Origin: Manganibacter manganicus
Lineage (GTDB): Bacteria > Pseudomonadota > Alphaproteobacteria > Rhizobiales > Rhizobiaceae
NCBI RefSeq assembly: GCF_002075885.1
Contig: NZ_MDET01000001.1
Location: 352,564 to 416,563, forward strand
Direction of reading: 5' to 3'
Length of the DNA stretch: 64,000 nt
Below the pieces are notes generated by a model. It was not told the DNA's origin and made no database searches. It saw only the letters and a program-made list of their open reading frames with translations. This document shows, in pieces, positions 41,111-50,142 of the stretch. The stretch's first letter is position 1; each line of letters starts with the position of its first letter. The translations under genes and the position numbers were made by a program.

Positions 41111-42202
41111 ATGACTGCTCTCGCACAAACCGCACCGGAACTGGCACGCGATCGCGATCTGCACAACCGCTTGCTGGTGCGGAGTTGGCTTTATGTCGTG
41201 CTTGTTGTGCTGGTCGGGCTGGTCATGGTGGGTGGAGCCACGCGCATGACAGGGTCGGGCCTTTCGATCACCGAATGGCAGCCGATCCATGGTGTCATCC
41301 CGCCGCTCAACGCACAGGAGTGGCAGGAAGAGTTCCAGAAATACCAGCAGATTCCGCAATATCGCGAAATCAACGAAGGCATGACCATGGCCCAGTTCAA
41401 GGGCATCTTCTGGTGGGAGTGGTCGCATCGGCTTCTGGCGCGGGGCGTCGGCTTCCTGGTAGCCATCCCGCTGCTGTTCTTCTGGCTCACCGGACGGCTC
41501 GAAAACAGGCTGAAGCCGCGCCTCGTCGGGCTTCTGGTTCTGGGCGGTCTGCAAGGCGCCATCGGTTGGTGGATGGTGGCCTCGGGACTGGTCAATCGCG
41601 TGTCGGTCAGCCAATACCGGCTGGCGACGCATTTGACGACAGCCTGCATCATCATCATTGCAACGGCCTATATTGCGCGCGGATTGGCGACCTATTCGCA
41701 GGAGCCGGCGCCGCGCGGCACGCAACGCTTTGCCGGCATTCTGGTGCTGATGGTGTTGTTCCAGATCTATCTGGGTGGGCTGGTTGCCGGCCTGCATGCC
41801 GGGCTTTCCTACAATACCTGGCCATTGATGGATGGCGCGATCATTCCGGGCGACCTTTTTGTTATCGAGCCTGCCTGGCGCAATCTGTTCGAGAATCCGA
41901 AGACCGTGCAGTTCATCCACCGCATGTTTGCCTATACGGTGCTGGTGGTGATCTTGTGGCATGCAATCGCCACCAGCCGCGCCTTGCCGGGCTCGACCCA
42001 TGCGCGGCGGGCTTGGGTGCTGCTGGCGCTGGCACTCGCACAGGCGGGGCTTGGCGTCGCCACGCTGCTCATGCATGTGCCGCTCGATGTGGCGCTGACC
42101 CATCAGGTGATTGCCATGGTGGTGCTGATCTTCGCCACGGCACACTGGCGCGGCACCAAGGGCGCCTATCCGCTACCGCACGAGATCGTCGTCAGAAGTT
42201 GA
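41111..42202 (+). CDS. ctaA: Heme A synthase (COX15/CtaA type 2)
   Basis: A 363-residue enzyme that oxidises the methyl group of heme O to make heme A for cytochrome c oxidase, in the inner membrane. The ATG at 41111 begins [12 protein letters not shown]; the frame runs back to 41030 but without conserved sequence. About eight helices are visible. Heme-ligand His residues are in [11 protein letters not shown] (about residue 106), [19 protein letters not shown] and ALTHQVIAM. The [19 protein letters not shown] segment near the N-terminus is characteristic. The last 11 bp overlap the end of the convergent kinase gene. Confidence 0.96.
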   Translation: MTALAQTAPELARDRDLHNRLLVRSWLYVVLVVLVGLVMVGGATRMTGSGLSITEWQPIHGVIPPLNAQEWQEEFQKYQQIPQYREINEGMTMAQFKGIFWWEWSHRLLARGVGFLVAIPLLFFWLTGRLENRLKPRLVGLLVLGGLQGAIGWWMVASGLVNRVSVSQYRLATHLTTACIIIIATAYIARGLATYSQEPAPRGTQRFAGILVLMVLFQIYLGGLVAGLHAGLSYNTWPLMDGAIIPGDLFVIEPAWRNLFENPKTVQFIHRMFAYTVLVVILWHAIATSRALPGSTHARRAWVLLALALAQAGLGVATLLMHVPLDVALTHQVIAMVVLIFATAHWRGTKGAYPLPHEIVVRS

Positions 42203-43037
42203 GCGCGCGCACCCTGGAGATAGCTGCGGCCACGGCGAGTTCACGGTTCTCGTCCGTGTCGTTGCCGTCGCTCGCATGCCAGGCCGCTGACAGGCAACCA
42301 TAACAGAAGGCGAAGTCGAGCAGGCGGCGTGGGTCAAGGCCGAGCCGGCGCGAAAAGATTTTCGTCATGTCGGCGATGCGTGTGGGATCGAGGCACAGAT
42401 CGTCGCGGTCCAGCGGATTATAGAGCATGTTGGCGGCATCGAAGCAAGGATCGCCGAGGACGCCCTTGGGGTCGATGGCCAGCCAGCCGCGCCTACCGTG
42501 CATGATGTTTTCATGGTGCAGGTCGCCATGTAGCGGGCGGATATCATCCTGATTCGACAAGAGCCGCTTTGCGAGGGATGCGGCTTCGCCGTAAAGGCTT
42601 TTTCGATCGGCTCTGTCGTCAGCCTGTGCCTTGGCGAACAGGTCGCGGAATCGCTCTCGCAGCGGCTGGAGATCGGGCGGGACGGGCTGGCTGGAGGCTG
42701 AATGCAGCTTCGCCATCACCTCGGCGGCAATTTCGCTGGCGGCATTGTCGCCTTCGCCTTGCAGAACATGAGTAAGCATCGTCTCGCCGGCATATTCGAG
42801 CAGCATGTTTCGGCCGTGCTGGGCGAGAATCCGTACCGCACCGACACCGTCACGCCAGGCGAGCAGATGTGCGCCGCGCAATTCGTCCTCGGCATCGTCG
42901 AACGGTTTCAGGGCCTTGACGATTGCCGGCGTGCTATCGGCCAACCGCACCTTGAAGATGCGGCTGGAAAATGTCTCGGCGATCAGGATGGCATTATCGG
43001 CATTCCAGCTTGCAGGAAAGCTGGATGCAGCCGTCAC
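42192..43037 (-). CDS. APH(6)/hydroxyurea kinase-like phosphotransferase
   Basis: A 281-residue small-molecule kinase of the aminoglycoside/hydroxyurea phosphotransferase group. The catalytic loop [11 protein letters not shown] (about 168-178) and the metal-binding [19 protein letters not shown] segment (about 186-204) match the APH(6) (StrB-like) and hydroxyurea kinase families. The N-terminal lobe has [15 protein letters not shown] and the AIVKALKP strand. The GTG start overlaps the argC stop by 4 bp, so it is co-translated with an arginine gene. The natural substrate may be a metabolite rather than an antibiotic; resistance cannot be inferred from sequence alone. Confidence 0.82.
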   Translation of the reverse strand: MTAASSFPASWNADNAILIAETFSSRIFKVRLADSTPAIVKALKPFDDAEDELRGAHLLAWRDGVGAVRILAQHGRNMLLEYAGETMLTHVLQGEGDNAASEIAAEVMAKLHSASSQPVPPDLQPLRERFRDLFAKAQADDRADRKSLYGEAASLAKRLLSNQDDIRPLHGDLHHENIMHGRRGWLAIDPKGVLGDPCFDAANMLYNPLDRDDLCLDPTRIADMTKIFSRRLGLDPRRLLDFAFCYGCLSAAWHASDGNDTDENRELAVAAAISRVRALNF

Positions 43038-43966
43038 GCGCCAAGGCCCAGCATCAGGTCGAGATTCTGCACGGCGGCGCCTGAAGCGCCCTTGCCGAGA
43101 TTGTCGTAGACGGCAACCAGCAGGGCCTGTGCCCGGTCGTCATTGGCGAAGACATGGAGCTTCATACGGTTGGTGTCGTTGTATTCTTCCGGCTGGAGTT
43201 CCGGCAGACGCTCGACAATCTCGAAGGGTGCGACTTCCACGGCACTATTCTTGATTGCGGCATAGTGATCGGCGATGGCCGCGTGCAGGTCTGCGCCCTT
43301 CGGCACGCGCGGCAGTTGTGAAAGCTGCAACGGCACGACGGTTATCATGCCCTGGGCGAAATTGCCGACCGCCGGCTGCATGATCGGATCTTGTAAAAGC
43401 CCGGCATAAAGACGCAGTTCGGGCACATGCTTGTGCTTGAGAGTGAGGCCGTAAGGCATGAATCCAACAGCGTTTTCACCTTTCGCCTCATAGGCCTCGA
43501 TCATCGTGCGACCGCCGCCGGAATAGCCGGAGATGCCGCTCACTGTAACCGGATAATCGGCCGGTACGAGGCCGGTTGAAACCAGCGGTCGCAGCATGGC
43601 GATCGGTCCTTGCGGCCAGCAGCCGGGGTTGGCGACCCACCTGGCTGAAGCGATGTGCCCGGCCTGGTCACGGTCCATTTCGGCAAAACCATAGGTCCAG
43701 TCGTCCGCTGTACGATGGGCGGTCGAGGCATCGATGACGCGTGTCGTGTCATTGGCAATCAGCGCCACACTTTCCTTGGCAGCGTCATCCGGCAGGCACA
43801 GAATGGCGATATCGGCGGCGTTGAGGAACTCGGCGCGGGCGTCGCGGTCCTTGCGGCGCTCGGCGGGCACCGAAATGATCTCGATGTCGTTGCGCTCGGC
43901 AAGCCGCGCCCTGATCTGCAAGCCGGTCGTGCCGTGCTCGCCGTCGATGAAGATTTTTTGTGTCAT
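43034..43966 (-). CDS. argC: N-acetyl-gamma-glutamyl-phosphate reductase, type 2
   Basis: A 310-residue enzyme that reduces N-acetylglutamyl phosphate to the semialdehyde in arginine synthesis, using NADPH. The start at MTQKIFIDGEHGTTGLQIRARL gives the Rossmann entry; seven codons upstream also stay open. The catalytic Cys is in ANPGCWPQG (Cys116), and the later HKHVPEL motif is present. The length of about 310 is right for the short type-2 ArgC found in Hyphomicrobiales. It lies 31 bp after speB on the same strand and overlaps the kinase gene that follows. Confidence 0.96.
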   Translation of the reverse strand: MTQKIFIDGEHGTTGLQIRARLAERNDIEIISVPAERRKDRDARAEFLNAADIAILCLPDDAAKESVALIANDTTRVIDASTAHRTADDWTYGFAEMDRDQAGHIASARWVANPGCWPQGPIAMLRPLVSTGLVPADYPVTVSGISGYSGGGRTMIEAYEAKGENAVGFMPYGLTLKHKHVPELRLYAGLLQDPIMQPAVGNFAQGMITVVPLQLSQLPRVPKGADLHAAIADHYAAIKNSAVEVAPFEIVERLPELQPEEYNDTNRMKLHVFANDDRAQALLVAVYDNLGKGASGAAVQNLDLMLGLGA

Positions 43967-43997
43967 GCCTGCCGTTCCAGTATTCAAAACCCGAGAT

Positions 43998-44981
43998 TCA
44001 GATGTTCAGGCCCTGATCCGGCTCGGTGCCGGAGAGCCGGGCCTTGCGCTCAGCCAGAAGGCCCAGATAGTGCTGGGCCACGGTCGAGCCCGCTATGGCC
44101 GTTATATCGGCGTGATCGTAGGCCGGCGCAACCTCCACGATATCGGCGCCGACAATATCGATCTGGCCGAGTTGACGCAGCGTCGAAAGAATGCGTGCCG
44201 AGGAAGGACCGCCGGCCACCGGCGTGCCGGTGCCGGGCGCATAGGCCGGGTCGAGGCAGTCGATATCGAAGGTGACATAGGTCTTCCTGCCGCCTGTGCG
44301 CTCGACAATGGCATAAGCGATGTCGGAGGCGCGCATTTCGTCGATCTCATGGCCATGCAGGATCTTGATGCCGAACGTGTCGGGGGCATGGGTGCGGATG
44401 CCGATCTGGATCGAGCGGTCGGCGTCGATGATGCCTTCTCTGACCGCGCGGGTAACGAAAGAGCCGTGATCGATGCGCTTGCCGTCGTCCGGCCAAGTGT
44501 CCTGATGCGCGTCGAACTGTACCAGCGCCAGCGGGCCGTGAATGGCGGCATAGGCTTTCAGCACCGGATAGGTGACGAAGTGGTCGCCGCCCAGTGTCAG
44601 CAGGAACGCACCGGATTTCAGGACTTTAGTCGCTTCGCGCTCGATGGCGGCGGGTGCCCCGGCGTGATTGCCGCTGTCGAGCAGGCAGTCGCCATAATCC
44701 ACTACGGCGAGGTTTTCGAACAGGTCGCGGGCAAAGGGATATTGCGGGTCGTTGTCGAAGATGGCGGAGGCGCGACGGATGGCTTGCGGTCCGAAGCGCG
44801 CGCCCGGCCGGTTGGTGACGGCGGCGTCGAACGGGATGCCCCACACGACCGCATCCGCCTCCTTGACGTTCTTGGTGTAGCGGCGGCGCATGAATGACAG
44901 CGCTCCTGCATAGGTCGGCTCGTATGAAGCCCCCTTGCTGCCACGGGCGGTGAAGGCGTTATCGATGTTGCGGTTCGCCAT
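43998..44981 (-). CDS. speB: Agmatinase/ureohydrolase (SpeB)
   Basis: A 327-residue manganese enzyme that splits agmatine to putrescine and urea, or a close ureohydrolase such as guanidinobutyrase. Metal-binding motifs are all present: GGDHFVTYPV (131-140), QFDAHQD (155-161) and TFDIDCLDPAYAPGTGTP (about 238-255). The start at MANRNIDNAF is preferred; the frame runs 11 codons further up. It is first in a speB-argC-kinase unit on the minus strand, so polyamine and arginine metabolism share a transcript here. The exact guanidino substrate cannot be told from sequence. Confidence 0.92.
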   Translation of the reverse strand: MANRNIDNAFTARGSKGASYEPTYAGALSFMRRRYTKNVKEADAVVWGIPFDAAVTNRPGARFGPQAIRRASAIFDNDPQYPFARDLFENLAVVDYGDCLLDSGNHAGAPAAIEREATKVLKSGAFLLTLGGDHFVTYPVLKAYAAIHGPLALVQFDAHQDTWPDDGKRIDHGSFVTRAVREGIIDADRSIQIGIRTHAPDTFGIKILHGHEIDEMRASDIAYAIVERTGGRKTYVTFDIDCLDPAYAPGTGTPVAGGPSSARILSTLRQLGQIDIVGADIVEVAPAYDHADITAIAGSTVAQHYLGLLAERKARLSGTEPDQGLNI

Positions 44982-45134
44982 CGGGCTCGTCTCCATTTGG
45001 TCGGGGTGGAACAACTACAGTCCCGGCCGACGACTTGCCAGCCTTTTGCCGACCTTTCCTGAGAAAAGGACGAAAGGCTTTTGGTTGTCGAAATGCTATT
45101 CGGATAGGTTCAGCCCGTCAGGGAAAGCGGAGCA

Positions 45135-46433
45135 GTGACCGTGCCAGAATCGATTCGAAATCCAGCCGATGTGACGGTTGACGCCGACAGCATGGCGAAG
45201 CTTGCCGCGCTGCGACGCACGAAAATCGTTGCGGCGGGCGCACTCGGCCTTTGTGCGGCGTTGTTTATCGCCGCGAAAATACTGGAAGGGCGCTATCCGG
45301 GACTGGGCTTCGTCGCGGCGTTTGCGGAAGCAGCCATCATCGGCGGGTTGGCAGACTGGTATGCGGTGGTCGCGCTGTTCAAGCGCCCGCTCGGCCTGCC
45401 TATCCCGCATACCGCCATTATTCCGGCCAACCGGGACCGGATAGCGGACAATCTCGGTCGCTTCATCGAAATAAACTTCCTGGCACCCGGTCCGGTGCGC
45501 GAAAAGCTAGAGGAGGTCGATTTCGCGGTCCTCGTCGCAGACTGGCTGACGGATGAGAAGCGGTCCGCCGGGCTTTCGCGCTTCGTCGCGCGTTTGGTTC
45601 CGCAAATGCTCACCGCAGTCGAGCAATCCGGATTGAGCGACTTTGTCGCCGCCCGCATGAGGGCGCAGATCGAAAAGGTACAGGTTGCGCCGCTGGCTGC
45701 CGAGCTTTTGTCCACTTTCACGGATGAACGCCGCCATCAGATGTTATTCGACGAATTCATTAAGGTGATCGGCCGCTTTCTCAATGACGAGCAGGCGCTG
45801 ACGGCAATGCGCGACAAGGTCCGGGAGGAATTGCCGTCGCTGTTCAACCTGTTTCGTGCCGATGCCTATCTTTTGAAAAAGATCGTTGCCTCCGCAAGTT
45901 CGCTGCTGGAGGAGGTGTATGCCGATCCCGTTCACCCCATGCGGCGCGAATTTGATCATTTCGTCAGGCGTTTTGTCGAGAAGCTGAAAACATCGGAAGA
46001 GTATGCTCGCCGCGCTGAATTGCTGAAGCGGGATTTTATGGCGCGCCCGGAATTCACCGGCCTGGCCGGTACGATGTGGGAAAGCCTTCGGCAGTTCATC
46101 GAACAGGATGCGGCGGCCTCCGATTCGACGATTCGCAGACAGATGACCGGCATGTTCGTGGAGATCGGCAAGCAACTCACAGCCGATCCGCAAATTCGGG
46201 ACGACATGAACCAGGGTTTCGTTGTAGCGCTGGGTTCATTCGTGGAAAACCAGAAGAGCGGCGTGTCGAAATTCATCGCCGATCAGGTTAAGAGCTGGGA
46301 TTTCGCGCAACTTACGCGGCTTATCGAGATCAATGTCGGTCGCGACCTGCAATATATCCGCTTCAATGGCATGATTGTTGGCGGTTTGGCCGGAATTGTA
46401 CTCTATGGATTGGAACGGTTTGTCATCGATTGA
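45135..46433 (+). CDS. DUF445 family membrane protein
   Basis: A 432-residue protein of the DUF445 (YjiN-like) family. A hydrophobic segment lies at about 30-48, the conserved AEAAIIGGLADWYAVVALFKRPLGLPIPHTAIIP motif at about 64-97, and a last helix at about 408-426 (NGMIVGGLAGIVLYGLERF). Between them is a long amphipathic helical part. The ADWYAVVALF sequence is the hallmark of the family. Its function is not established. It starts at a GTG, stands alone, and is divergent from speB with 153 bp between. Confidence 0.88.
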   Translation: MTVPESIRNPADVTVDADSMAKLAALRRTKIVAAGALGLCAALFIAAKILEGRYPGLGFVAAFAEAAIIGGLADWYAVVALFKRPLGLPIPHTAIIPANRDRIADNLGRFIEINFLAPGPVREKLEEVDFAVLVADWLTDEKRSAGLSRFVARLVPQMLTAVEQSGLSDFVAARMRAQIEKVQVAPLAAELLSTFTDERRHQMLFDEFIKVIGRFLNDEQALTAMRDKVREELPSLFNLFRADAYLLKKIVASASSLLEEVYADPVHPMRREFDHFVRRFVEKLKTSEEYARRAELLKRDFMARPEFTGLAGTMWESLRQFIEQDAAASDSTIRRQMTGMFVEIGKQLTADPQIRDDMNQGFVVALGSFVENQKSGVSKFIADQVKSWDFAQLTRLIEINVGRDLQYIRFNGMIVGGLAGIVLYGLERFVID

Positions 46434-46525
46434 CGACAGGCGTTTGTTGCCTATCCTGTGGCGGTTTTGGCGATGAGACTGGAAGGAACCAATTGATACG
46501 CGGACGAATTGAGAGGACCTATGCC

Positions 46526-46582
46526 ATGCAGCCGACGACGTTGATTGTGGCTGCCATGCTGGCTGAAGGAGACGTCCAATGA
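46526..46582 (+). CDS. Possible 18-codon leader ORF coupled to the MaoC gene
   Basis: A mini frame from the ATG at 46526, with GAGAGG upstream, encodes 18 residues (MQPTTLIVAAMLAEGDVQ) and its TGA overlaps the next gene's ATG (ATGA). It could be a coupling leader or chance. Confidence 0.25.
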   Translation: MQPTTLIVAAMLAEGDVQ

Positions 46583-47070
46583 CAACTTCGCCACCGACCT
46601 ATGAACAACTTAGGACAATGGTGGGTCAGGAATTGGGCGTGTCGCCATGGATGACGGTCGATCAGGAGCGAATCGACCAGTTCGCCCAATGCACTGGCGA
46701 CAAGCAGTGGATTCACACCGATCCGGAGCGCGCGCACAAGCAAAGCCCGTTCCGCACCACGATCGCGCACGGCTATCTGACACTGTCGATCATCGGCTGT
46801 CTCTCCCAGGAAATGAACGTCATCCCTGAAAACACGCAGGCGGCTTTCAATTACGGGCTTGATCGGGTGCGCTTCATCGCTCCCGTCAAGGTTGGTTCGC
46901 GCGTGCGCCTGAGCGCCAGACTGCTTTCGATGGAGGATAAGGGGCCGGGTCAATATCTGATGAAATTCGCCAACACGATCGAGATCGAAGGCGAGGAAAA
47001 GCCGGCACTGACAGCCGAGACGCTGGCTATGCTCTATGAGCGGCGCAGGAAGGTCGTGAAAGAGGGCTGA
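46579..47070 (+). CDS. MaoC-like dehydratase (NodN-related)
   Basis: A 163-residue hot-dog-fold enzyme, an R-specific enoyl-CoA hydratase-like protein. The catalytic pattern is FAQCTGDKQWIHTDPERA (Asp and His at about 39-44 as in D...H), then SPFRTTIAHGYLTLSI. The NYGLDRVRFIAPVKVGSRVR segment matches rhizobial NodN and its housekeeping paralogues. It is a single-domain member of usual length. The upstream gap has a possible mini leader frame. Its CoA substrate is not determined. Confidence 0.9.
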   Translation: MTTSPPTYEQLRTMVGQELGVSPWMTVDQERIDQFAQCTGDKQWIHTDPERAHKQSPFRTTIAHGYLTLSIIGCLSQEMNVIPENTQAAFNYGLDRVRFIAPVKVGSRVRLSARLLSMEDKGPGQYLMKFANTIEIEGEEKPALTAETLAMLYERRRKVVKEG

Positions 47071-47094
47071 CCTCGCTGGCAATCGCCAGTCGGG

Positions 47095-48135
47095 TCAGAA
47101 GCGTGTCACCACGCCGATGCCGATGCCTTCGAAATCGCTCATTGCCATCAGGGCCGCCGGTGCATCTTCAAGGCCGATCCGTTTGCCGATCAGGCGCTCG
47201 GGTTGCAAGCGGCCAGCGCGGATCATGTCCAGCATGGCACGATAGCGGAAAGCCTGCATGCCATGGCTGCCGCGGATTTCTAGTTCGTAGGCAATGACCT
47301 TGGCCATAGGTATCGCGGCGCTCGTATGTTCGCCCAGCATCAGGCCGACCTGCACATGGCGCCCGCGCCGGCGCAGGTTCGAGATCGAATTGTTGCAAGT
47401 TGCAGGATGGCCGAGCGCGTCCATCGACATATGCGCGCCGCCATTGGTGATCTGCTTGACCGCCTTGACCACATTGGGTGTAGTCGAGGCATTGATGGTC
47501 GCGACGGCGCCGAGCTGTTTGGCAAAGTTCAGCTTTTCTTCGGTCAGGTCGATGGCAATGACATTGGCGCCCATGGCCGAGGCGATCATTACGGCCGATA
47601 GGCCAACCCCGCCGCAGCCATGCACCGCTACCCATTCGCCCGGCGTCACGCGGCCTTGATCGACAATGGCGCGGAAAGACGTGACGAAGCGGCAGCCGAG
47701 GCTGGCGGCGGTGGCGAAATCCATGTCTTCGGGCAGAGCGACGAGATTGGTGTCGGCAAAGTCGATCGCCACATATTCGGCAAACGAGCCCCAGGCGGTG
47801 AAACCGGGTTGAAACTGGTGCTCGCAGACCTGATGATTGCCGGACGCGCATTCGACACAACGCCCACAGGCGGCGACGAAAGGCACGGTCACGCGTTGGC
47901 CGGGGCGCCAGCGAGTAACCTGCTTTCCAGCCGCAACGACGATTCCGGCAAGCTCATGGCCCGGCACATGCGGCAAGCGAATATCGGGGTCGTGTCCCAT
48001 CCAGCCGTGCCAGTCGCTGCGGCAAAACCCGGTTGCCTCGACCTTGATGACGACGCCTTCGGCAGACGGCGTCGGGTCCGGCACCGTGCGAATTTCCGGG
48101 GCTTCCCCGAATCTTTCGAACATGACGGCTTTCAT
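47095..48135 (-). CDS. Zinc-dependent alcohol dehydrogenase family protein
   Basis: A 346-residue medium-chain dehydrogenase. Catalytic zinc ligands are Cys38 (TGFCRSDWH) and His60-Glu61 (PGHE), and structural zinc ligands Cys90, Cys93, Cys96 and Cys104 are all present. The Rossmann motif [20 protein letters not shown] (about 170-190) and a following Asp (AIDLTEEK) suggest NAD(H). It looks like the AdhP-like or alcohol dehydrogenase group of wide alcohol range. It is convergent with the MaoC gene; a small CTGGC/GCCAG hairpin at 47076-47089 lies between. Confidence 0.92.
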   Translation of the reverse strand: MKAVMFERFGEAPEIRTVPDPTPSAEGVVIKVEATGFCRSDWHGWMGHDPDIRLPHVPGHELAGIVVAAGKQVTRWRPGQRVTVPFVAACGRCVECASGNHQVCEHQFQPGFTAWGSFAEYVAIDFADTNLVALPEDMDFATAASLGCRFVTSFRAIVDQGRVTPGEWVAVHGCGGVGLSAVMIASAMGANVIAIDLTEEKLNFAKQLGAVATINASTTPNVVKAVKQITNGGAHMSMDALGHPATCNNSISNLRRRGRHVQVGLMLGEHTSAAIPMAKVIAYELEIRGSHGMQAFRYRAMLDMIRAGRLQPERLIGKRIGLEDAPAALMAMSDFEGIGIGVVTRF

Positions 48136-48198
48136 GGCAGCCTCCGCGAGATCAATGATGAAATGGCTATTCGATATCGGCGAGCAAAGCTATTCCGT

Positions 48199-48894
48199 TT
48201 ATGCCTGTTGCTCGAAGGTGATCTCGATGTCCCCGATCCCGTCCACGCCGCCGGTAAGCCGGTCACCAGGCAGGATCGGTCCGACGCCTGCCGGCGTGCC
48301 TGTGAAAATGAGGTCGCCAGGCCGCAATTCGATGGACTGGCTGCAGATAGATACAATGTCGGCAACGGGCCAGATCATTGCCGCAATGTCGCCATCCTGC
48401 TTCACTTCGCCATTGACGGCGAGCCATATGCGGCCTTGTTCCGGATGGCCGGATTTGCTGGCCTCGACCAGAGAACCACAAGGCGCGGAACGGTCGAAGG
48501 CCTTTGCCCAGTCCCATGGCCTTGCCGCCTTCTTGGCAATGTCCTGCAGGTCGCGGCGGGTGAGATCGATGCCGACACCGTAGCCCCAGATGTGGCCGAG
48601 TGCGCCGTCACGCGCGATATCGCTGCCGGCCTTGCCGATAGCCACAACCAGTTCGACCTCGTGGTGAAGATTTTCGGTCAGCGGCGGGAAGGGGATTGTC
48701 GTTCCCGAATCCACTACCGCATCCGCCGGCTTGGTGAAGAAGAAGGGCGGATCGCGCTCGTCATTGCCGAGTTCGCGCGCATGGGCGGCATAATTGCGCC
48801 CAACGCAGACGATACGCCGCACTGCGAAGCGTTTCTCACTGCCGGCAATCGCGACGGACGGCGTTTCGGGGGGCTGTATGATAAAGGCGCTCAT
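48199..48894 (-). CDS. Fumarylacetoacetate hydrolase-family enzyme
   Basis: A 231-residue member of the FAH family, close in size to fumarylpyruvate hydrolase and FAHD1-type proteins. The start is the ATG at 48894 (MSAFIIQPPET); the frame extends much further upstream but that part is not conserved-looking. Family motifs are IVCVGRNYAAHARELGN (about 28-44), FFFTKPADAVVDSG, NLHHEVELVVAIGK with the metal-ligand Glu pair, and TGTPAGVGPILPGD near the C-terminus. It cleaves a carbon-carbon bond in a keto acid or decarboxylates oxaloacetate; the real substrate is unknown. Confidence 0.9.
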   Translation of the reverse strand: MSAFIIQPPETPSVAIAGSEKRFAVRRIVCVGRNYAAHARELGNDERDPPFFFTKPADAVVDSGTTIPFPPLTENLHHEVELVVAIGKAGSDIARDGALGHIWGYGVGIDLTRRDLQDIAKKAARPWDWAKAFDRSAPCGSLVEASKSGHPEQGRIWLAVNGEVKQDGDIAAMIWPVADIVSICSQSIELRPGDLIFTGTPAGVGPILPGDRLTGGVDGIGDIEITFEQQA

Positions 48895-49056
48895 GAACGA
48901 TCCTGTCTGTGTGCGACACGCGGCCACGATTTTGAAGACGGCGGGTCCGGCCGTTTGCAAGGTGCTGGCCATGTCGGTGCTGCGGTGTACTATTTTCCTA
49001 TGATCGCCGCCAAGCCATATGGTTAGTATGAACGGATTCGAGCCGAGGCCGTCACT

Positions 49057-49740
49057 ATGAATGCCAGCAACGAAACCGCCCGATTTCTGATCATCGACGA
49101 TCATCCGCTGTTTCGCGAGGCGCTTCATAGTGCCGTGCAGATGGCTTATCCGGAAGTCGATACGGTCGAGGCCCGCACCATTGCCGAGGCGCTCGACATT
49201 CTGGCCGATCCAAAACCCTTCGATCTGGCACTGCTCGATCTGTCCATGCCGGACGTGCATGGTTTCGAAGGACTTCTGCAATTGCGGACGCGTTATCCGA
49301 GGCTGCCGGTGGTGATCGTGTCCGGTCACGAAGAACCGAAGGTCATCACCGAGGCGCTATCCTATGGCGTGGCCGGCTTTATTCCCAAATCGGCACGCAA
49401 GAGTGATCTGGCTTTCGCCATCCGTTCTGTGATGGAGGGCCAGATTTACGTACCGGAGACTTACGAAAGCAGGCCGCCGGGTGACGAGGAACTGGATCGT
49501 GCCGACATGGTGCAGCGACTGGCGAAGCTGACACCCCAGCAATTGCGTGTGCTTCAGATGCTGCGGCAGGGTCTGCTCAACAAGCAGATTGCCTATAAGC
49601 TGCAAGTCGGTGAGACAACTGTAAAGGCGCATGTTTCAGAAATACTGCGTAAGCTCAATGTCTATAGCCGCACGCAGGCCGTGATCGAGATTTCCAAGCT
49701 CGACAACGCCGATCTGTTTCGGGATCAGACGGGATTTTGA
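49057..49740 (+). CDS. LuxR-type response regulator
   Basis: A 227-residue two-component regulator. The receiver domain has the acidic pair Asp14-Asp15, the phosphoacceptor Asp61 (LLDLSMPD), Ser89 (VSGHE) and Lys111 (FIPKSA). A LuxR-type DNA-binding domain is at about 155-218 (LTPQQLRVLQMLRQGLLNKQIAYKL, VKAHVSEILRKLNVYSRTQAV). It lies 2.7 kb from a hybrid histidine kinase on the opposite strand, with only a small zinc-ribbon gene between the two genes' ends, so they may be partners. It is divergent from the FAH-family gene. Confidence 0.93.
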   Translation: MNASNETARFLIIDDHPLFREALHSAVQMAYPEVDTVEARTIAEALDILADPKPFDLALLDLSMPDVHGFEGLLQLRTRYPRLPVVIVSGHEEPKVITEALSYGVAGFIPKSARKSDLAFAIRSVMEGQIYVPETYESRPPGDEELDRADMVQRLAKLTPQQLRVLQMLRQGLLNKQIAYKLQVGETTVKAHVSEILRKLNVYSRTQAVIEISKLDNADLFRDQTGF

Positions 49741-49742
49741 AA

Positions 49743-49771
49743 GGCCGAGGCTGAACCGACAGGATTCGGCC
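49743..49771. terminator. Hairpin between convergent regulator and zinc-ribbon genes
   Basis: GGCCGA (49743-49748) pairs with TCGGCC (49766-49771), followed by a T-containing tail. It sits in the 50-bp gap between the two convergent genes and probably ends both transcripts. Confidence 0.45.
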
Positions 49772-49790
49772 CCGGTTTATTCTGACAGAA

Positions 49791-50051
49791 TCAGAAATCG
49801 AACAGTTCGCCGAGAAGAGACTTCTTTTTGTAGGGTTTTGACCCGTAATGACGGTCGTCACGATAACGGCCGTCGTCCCGCGGGCGCTCATGGCCACTTG
49901 AACGAGGCGCCTGTTCAGCTGCGCTACGCTCGATGATCTTGTCTAGTTCCCCGCGATCCAGCCACACGCCGCGGCATTTGGGGCAATAGTCAACCTCGAT
50001 GCCCTGGCGATCGGCCATTGCGAGGTCGGTGTCGTCGATTGGGCATTTCAT
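49791..50051 (-). CDS. Small zinc-ribbon protein (TFIIB-type zinc finger)
   Basis: An 86-residue protein from the ATG at 50051. Residues 1-40 form the family's zinc ribbon, MKCPIDDTDLAMADRQGIEVDYCPKCRGVWLDRGELDKII, with Cys3, Cys23 and Cys26 plus further ligands. The rest is an Arg/Asp/Gly-rich linker with a short C-terminal KKKSLLGELFDF. These proteins are common next to proteobacterial regulators; no defined role is known. It lies 92 bp downstream of the hybrid kinase gene. Confidence 0.85.
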   Translation of the reverse strand: MKCPIDDTDLAMADRQGIEVDYCPKCRGVWLDRGELDKIIERSAAEQAPRSSGHERPRDDGRYRDDRHYGSKPYKKKSLLGELFDF

Positions 50052-50142
50052 GCGCTGTTTCCCTTGTTGTTTGTCTTTGACCTGCCGCATGTGGTGATGC
50101 TTGGCGAGGCTTCAAGCAAGAAACAGGTGCGGCGGGTTGGCG

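Noticed and set aside
41011..42303. A 430-codon plus-strand frame shifted against ctaA
   Set aside because: It runs through the heme A synthase gene in another frame and is rich in Arg/Ala/His with no hydrophobic pattern.
43734..44897. A 387-codon plus-strand frame opposite argC and speB
   Set aside because: Both minus-strand genes have complete active-site motifs, so this is an antisense shadow.
47620..49026. A 468-codon plus-strand frame opposite the alcohol dehydrogenase and FAH-family genes
   Set aside because: It crosses two well-supported minus-strand genes and their gap, and its sequence has no family features.
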